From assembly GCA_023436025.1 (NCBI GenBank), contig JAEZKX010000426.1, positions 1 to 7,239 on the forward strand: a stretch of DNA of 7,239 bases. The letters are read 5' to 3'. Under the pieces are notes generated by a model, which saw only the letters and a list, made by a program, of their open reading frames with translations, ran no database searches and was not told where the DNA came from. Positions within the stretch are counted from its first letter, which is position 1; the number at the start of each line of letters is the position of its first letter. Below are positions 5,337 through 7,239 of the stretch, piece by piece. Source of the DNA: Pseudomonadota bacterium (GTDB taxonomy: Bacteria > Pseudomonadota > Gammaproteobacteria > Burkholderiales > Burkholderiaceae_C). The position numbers were made by a program, and so were the translations under genes.

Positions 5337-5378
5337 TTGCGCTGCATCAACCGGCGCGCCGCCCGATGCGCCCACCAT
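5337..5378 (+). promoter_or_regulatory. FNR/Anr-type promoter of Usp3
   Basis: TTGCGCTGCATCAA at 5337-5350 matches the FNR/Anr consensus at 8 of 10 positions. Read on the minus strand it is TTGATGCAGCGCAA, 13 of 14 bases identical to the hemerythrin site. CACCAT at 5373-5378 keeps A2, A5 and T6 of a -10 element and puts the site centre at -41.5. The word lies in the 142-base gap between the GST stop and the Usp3 ATG at 5414. Confidence 0.58.
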
Positions 5379-5413
5379 GGCGTCTTTCTCCATCCGCAGC
5401 CGAGCCGACCCCC

Positions 5414-5842
5414 ATGTTCAAGCGCATCCTGGTCCCCATCGACGCCAGTGAAACCTCCCGCAGGGCCCTGGCCTATGCCCAGCAGCTGGCCGCCCTGAAG
5501 GGCGCGCAGTTGCGCATCGTCCATGTGTTCGACGACGTGGTCTACCTCCACGGCTTCGAGTACGACAGCGGCGCCCTGCCGGCGGCACGCGCATACGCAG
5601 CCCAGCTCCTGACGGATGTCGCCGTCGAGGCGCATGCCGCCGGCGCCCATGTCGACAAGAAGCTGCTCGAAGGCTCGGGCCGCAGCCTGGGCGAGGCGGT
5701 GGCCGAGGAAGCGCGCGCCTGGAATGCCGACCTGGTCGTGGTCGGCTCGCACGGCCGCCGCGGCATCGGGCGCGCGATCCTGGGCAGCGGCGCGGAACAG
5801 GTGATCCGCCTCGCGCCGGTGCCGGTGCTGGTGGTGCGCTGA
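5414..5842 (+). CDS. Universal stress protein, UspA family (Usp3)
   Basis: A 142-residue UspA-domain protein. Asp10 lies in KRILVPIDASE, and the ATP-binding signature is complete (Gly111, Gly114, Gly124-Ser125 in GSHGRRGIGRAILGSG), followed directly by the last strand APVPVLVVR, so it lacks the short acidic tail of Usp1 and Usp2. Residues 55-83 share almost nothing with Usp1, while 91-140 are nearly the same; overall identity is about 56% by hand count. No purine-rich ribosome site is visible before the ATG, which is preceded by CCCCC, unlike its two paralogues. The FNR-type word upstream suggests co-induction with them. It converges on the Pat-like gene with only 24 bases between the two stop codons. 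Confidence 0.92.
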   Translation: MFKRILVPIDASETSRRALAYAQQLAALKGAQLRIVHVFDDVVYLHGFEYDSGALPAARAYAAQLLTDVAVEAHAAGAHVDKKLLEGSGRSLGEAVAEEARAWNADLVVVGSHGRRGIGRAILGSGAEQVIRLAPVPVLVVR

Positions 5843-5860
5843 GAGCGCGCCCGCGCGGCG

Positions 5861-5874
5861 GCGGCTTCAGCCGC
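5861..5874. other. Perfect 14-bp palindrome at the Usp3/Pat convergent junction
   Basis: GCGGCTTCAGCCGC reads the same on both strands and contains the stop codon of the minus-strand gene. As RNA it could form a 5-bp stem with a TTCA loop on either transcript. With no T-run and only five pairs, it is a weak candidate for a shared transcript end. Confidence 0.3.
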
Positions 5875-7239
5875 AGGCGCGCCGCAACTCCAGCACGCCG
5901 TCGGCCAGCTGCCGCACGGCGAATCCCTCGGAGCGCGCCAGCGCGGCCATCGCGCGGTTCTCCTCCAGGCACTGGCCCACCATCTCGCCGGTGCCGCGCT
6001 CCCGCAGGTAGGCCCGCATCCTGCGCAGCAGCAGGCGCCCGAGGCCCTGGCGCTGGAGCCCGGTCGCGACCTGCACGGAGAATTCGGCCCGCAGGTTGTC
6101 CGGGTCGCACACGGCCCGGATTTCGGCGACGATGCGCTCGCCGTCCAGGGCGACGAACGCCATCTCGCGCTCGTAGTCGATCTGGCAGTAGCGCGCCAGT
6201 TCGGAGGCCGGCACCTCACGCCGCGCGAGGAAGAAGCGCAGGCGCAGGTCGGCGGGACTGCAGGCGGCGTAGAAGTCGCGCAGCCGCGCGCCGTCTTCCG
6301 GGCGCACCGGCCGCAGGCGCAGCGCGTGCGCGCCCAGGCGCACCGTGTCCTCCAGGGCCGCGGGATAGGGGCGCAGCGCCAGATGCGCGGACTCGCCGGC
6401 CGGCGCGGGCTGCACGCGGATGCGGCCGTCGAGCGCCAGCACGCCGTCGGCGTCGGCCAGCAAGGGATTGATGTCCAGCTCCGCCAGCGCGCCGAGGTCG
6501 CAGGCCATCTGCGACACGCGCAGCAGCGCATCGACCAGCGCGGCCCGGTCCACGCCCGCCTCGCCGCGGTAGCCGCCCAGCAGCGCGCCGATGCGGGTTG
6601 CGTCGATCAGGGTCCCCGCCAGTTCGGCGTTGAGCGGCGGCAGGTCCACCGCGCGGTCGCGCAACACCTCCACCGCGGTGCCGCCGGCGCCGAACAGCAC
6701 CACCGGACCGAACACGGCGTCGGTCGCGACGCCGACGATCAACTCGCGGGCGCGCGGCCGCCGCACCATGGCCTGCACGGTGAAGCCGCCGACCTGCGCG
6801 CCGGGGACGTGCCTGGCCACCGACTGGCGCATGCGGATCGCCGCGGTACGCACTTCGTCGGCTGACTGCAGGTTCAAGGCCACGCCGCCGACGTCCGACT
6901 TGTGGATCACCTGCCGCGACACGATCTTCAGCGCCACCGGGTAGCCCAGGGCCTCCGCTGCGTCCACGGCCTCCTGCACGTCGCGCACCCGCACGGTGGG
7001 CACGGTCGGGATGCCGTAGGCCTGCAGCACCGACTTGGCCTCCGCTTCGTCGAGCCATTCGCGGCCTTCCTGGAGCGCCTGCGCCAGCACCGCGCGCGCC
7101 GCCGCGGCGTCGACGGCCAGGCCGGCCGGCTGCGCATCGGGCAGCTGCAGCAGCGACGCCTGGTGCGCGTGGTACTGCGCGAGCTGCAGCCACGCGGCCA
7201 CCGCGTGTTCGGGCGTCGCGTAGGTGGCCAGGCCCGCCT
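5867..7239 (-). CDS. Pat-type NDP-forming acyl-CoA ligase / GNAT acetyltransferase, C-terminal half
   Basis: The last 456 residues of a protein whose start lies beyond the window; full-length relatives are near 880-900 residues. Counting from the first codon present, residues 1-30 (GLATYATPEHAV) end the succinyl-CoA-ligase-like part. About 58-280 is an ATP-grasp domain (LDEAEAKSVLQAYGIP, LKIVSRQVIHKSDVGG, LFGAGGTAVEVL, and ELDINPL with Glu253, Asp255, Asn257). About 305-450 is a GNAT domain with acetyl-CoA-binding QRQGLG at 395-400 and a late ENRAMAALARSEGF motif. This order is that of the bacterial protein-lysine acetyltransferase Pat/PatZ, which uses acetyl-CoA to acetylate and inactivate acetyl-CoA synthetase. 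The catalytic-His part that separates a working CoA ligase from Pat is not in view, so either activity is possible. The frame is open to the window edge; the GTG at 7201 is internal. Confidence 0.9.
   Translation of the reverse strand, partial: AGLATYATPEHAVAAWLQLAQYHAHQASLLQLPDAQPAGLAVDAAAARAVLAQALQEGREWLDEAEAKSVLQAYGIPTVPTVRVRDVQEAVDAAEALGYPVALKIVSRQVIHKSDVGGVALNLQSADEVRTAAIRMRQSVARHVPGAQVGGFTVQAMVRRPRARELIVGVATDAVFGPVVLFGAGGTAVEVLRDRAVDLPPLNAELAGTLIDATRIGALLGGYRGEAGVDRAALVDALLRVSQMACDLGALAELDINPLLADADGVLALDGRIRVQPAPAGESAHLALRPYPAALEDTVRLGAHALRLRPVRPEDGARLRDFYAACSPADLRLRFFLARREVPASELARYCQIDYEREMAFVALDGERIVAEIRAVCDPDNLRAEFSVQVATGLQRQGLGRLLLRRMRAYLRERGTGEMVGQCLEENRAMAALARSEGFAVRQLADGVLELRRACG

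Noticed and set aside
5268..5498. A 76-codon frame overlapping the GST stop as ATGA
   Set aside because: It runs into the start of Usp3 in the wrong frame, is Arg/Ala/Pro-rich and has no nearby ribosome site.
6326..6865. A 179-codon plus-strand frame inside the Pat-type gene
   Set aside because: Antisense shadow of the ATP-grasp domain without recognisable motifs.
7199..7201. GTG at 7201 as the true start of the Pat-type gene
   Set aside because: The frame stays open to the window edge and the upstream residues GLATYATPEHA are typical internal family sequence.

Overview
This is a very GC-rich window with almost no spacer outside two or three regulatory gaps. It reads as chromosome of a high-GC Pseudomonadota. 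A triplet of UspA-type stress proteins, a hemerythrin, a LysR/GST pair and a Pat-like CoA-ligase/GNAT fusion fit Burkholderiales or Lysobacteraceae (Xanthomonadales). The heptamer tandem repeat between genes leans weakly towards Lysobacteraceae; this is inference from memory, not a search result.

Layout, left to right. Positions 1-80 hold the last codons of an upstream gene, which overlaps the next start by 4 bases (ATGA). A secreted alpha/beta-hydrolase lipoprotein follows (77-1447). Next come a hemerythrin HHE protein (1511-2140) and a UspA protein (Usp1, 2247-2696). A 353-base gap holds an inverted pair of DnaA-box-like words, an eight-unit heptamer repeat and a G-quadruplex motif. It is followed by a second UspA protein, Usp2 (3050-3505), about three quarters identical to Usp1. 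A LysR regulator (3537-4454, minus) and a glutathione S-transferase-like protein (4567-5271, plus) are divergent around a short region with repeated GTCCAC half-sites. A third, more distant UspA protein, Usp3 (5414-5842), converges on the 3' half of a Pat/PatZ-type gene (5867 to the window edge, minus).

The most notable result is a shared regulatory word. Near-identical 14-mers resembling the FNR/Anr box (TTGAT-N4-ATCAA) lie upstream of hemerythrin-Usp1, Usp2 and Usp3 and nowhere else between genes. Each sits about 41 bases upstream of the expected transcription start, with a plausible -10 element in register. This suggests that an FNR-family (low-oxygen) activator switches on the hemerythrin and all three Usp proteins together. 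The neighbouring acetyltransferase gene may belong to the same stress/energy programme, but its promoter is outside the window. The LysR/GST pair looks like an independent insertion into this cluster.
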